Below, piece by piece: positions 6,246-6,507 of a stretch of 6,507 bases of DNA. The stretch's first letter is position 1, and every line of letters starts with the position of its first letter. Origin of the DNA: JASFWK01 sp050049355 (GTDB lineage: Bacteria > Chloroflexota > Anaerolineae > B4-G1 > DUEL01); NCBI GenBank assembly GCA_050049355.1, contig JASFWK010000118.1:1-6507 (forward strand), in the 5' to 3' direction. The translations under genes were made by a program, and so were the position numbers. The notes beneath the pieces are model-generated. The model did not search any database. It saw nothing but the letters and a program-made list of their open reading frames with translations, and was not told the DNA's origin.

Positions 6246-6507
6246 TTACTTCTCCTTCTCCGACTGCTCCCTCATCTGCTGCAGTCGCCTCAGGATGACC
6301 TTTTCGTACCCGTGGCCCTTCAGCTTGAACCATTCCCCTTCGATGCCTTCGGGGAGGTATTGCTGGTCCACCCATCCCTTGGGGTAGTCGTGCGGGTAGT
6401 GGTACGCTTCGTGCTCACCGATGGTCTGCTTGTAGTGCTCTCTCAGGGGGCCACGGAAGCGGTCGGACTTATCCCGCAGCGGCAAAGGAACGGGCCCTGC
6501 TCCGTGT
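6246..6507 (-). CDS. rarA: Replication-associated recombination protein A (RarA/MgsA), C-terminal part only
   Basis: RarA is a cytoplasmic AAA+ ATPase related to eukaryotic WRNIP1 and to clamp-loader proteins; it acts at stalled replication forks and is important for genome maintenance. Only the last 86 residues are in the window, so the ATPase core lies beyond position 6507 and was not seen. The call rests on the C-terminal signature of the family: VPLPLRD near the start of the visible part, then AYHYPHDYPKGW, VDQQYLPEG and EGEWFKLKGHGYEK, which match the family pattern 'VP-LRD ... Y-YPHD-P--WV-QQYLP ... G-E'. The segment between LRD and YHYPHD is 22 residues, longer than the roughly 14 I expect for the family, so there may be a small insertion. 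An in-frame TTG at 6485 is internal, not a start, because the open frame and homology continue to the edge. The stop is TAA at 6248-6246. Confidence 0.82.
   Translation of the reverse strand, partial: HGAGPVPLPLRDKSDRFRGPLREHYKQTIGEHEAYHYPHDYPKGWVDQQYLPEGIEGEWFKLKGHGYEKVILRRLQQMREQSEKEK

Noticed and set aside
6124..6375. N-terminal extension of the LiaF-like protein to position 6375
   Set aside because: The extra 84 residues look like a shadow of the rarA 3' end and the leader, and the extension would put the consensus promoter inside the gene.
1..6507. CRISPR array, transposon, prophage, defence or toxin-antitoxin system
   Set aside because: No regularly spaced repeats, terminal inverted repeats, transposase, integrase, nuclease or small paired genes were seen. 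All sizeable reading space is taken by the genes listed.

Overview
The window holds five complete genes and one partial gene, all on the minus strand and tightly packed. Reading in the direction of transcription (high to low coordinates) they are: the 3' end of a RarA/MgsA-type AAA+ ATPase gene; a small six-helix membrane protein built from three hairpin repeats; a GT4-family glycosyltransferase; a PcrA/UvrD DNA helicase; an ArsB/NhaD-superfamily permease with an extracytoplasmic Ig-like beta-domain at its N terminus; and a universal stress protein. The base composition is moderately G+C rich by eye, and TTG is used as a start codon at least once. No rRNA, tRNA, CRISPR array, transposon or phage gene is visible. 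The protein types together, especially the divergent UspA variant, the LiaF-like repeat protein and the PcrA with an 'SIYRWRGAD' motif III, remind me of Chloroflexota (Anaerolineae-like) genomes. That is a judgement from memory, not a search, and is held with low to moderate confidence.

Layout. RarA (6246-6507) is followed by a 122-base gap. This gap contains the only textbook promoter in the window: TTGACA, 17 bases, TATAAT, on the minus strand. Its transcript would carry a leader of about 63 bases that encodes an 18-codon upstream ORF ending in an ATGA overlap with the start of the membrane-protein gene (5602-6123). The glycosyltransferase (4458-5582) follows after 19 bases and starts at TTG. 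A second promoter-like element (TTGTCG, 17 bases, TATAAT) lies across the glycosyltransferase stop codon. It would give the helicase gene (2304-4433) a very short leader of about 8 bases, and that start has no Shine-Dalgarno sequence. The permease (537-2288) begins 15 bases after the helicase stop. The stress protein (105-527) begins 9 bases after the permease stop, with its ribosome-binding site overlapping that stop codon. Bases 1-104 are non-coding as far as can be seen.

How the genes may work together. RarA and PcrA both act at stalled or damaged replication forks, so the locus may loosely combine genome maintenance with envelope functions. The most interesting unit is the permease plus stress-protein pair: a secretory beta-domain fused to an ion or anion transporter core, tightly coupled to a cytoplasmic UspA-fold protein whose usual nucleotide-binding motifs are degenerate. 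The rest looks like ordinary chromosomal gene content, and I see no defence system or mobile element.
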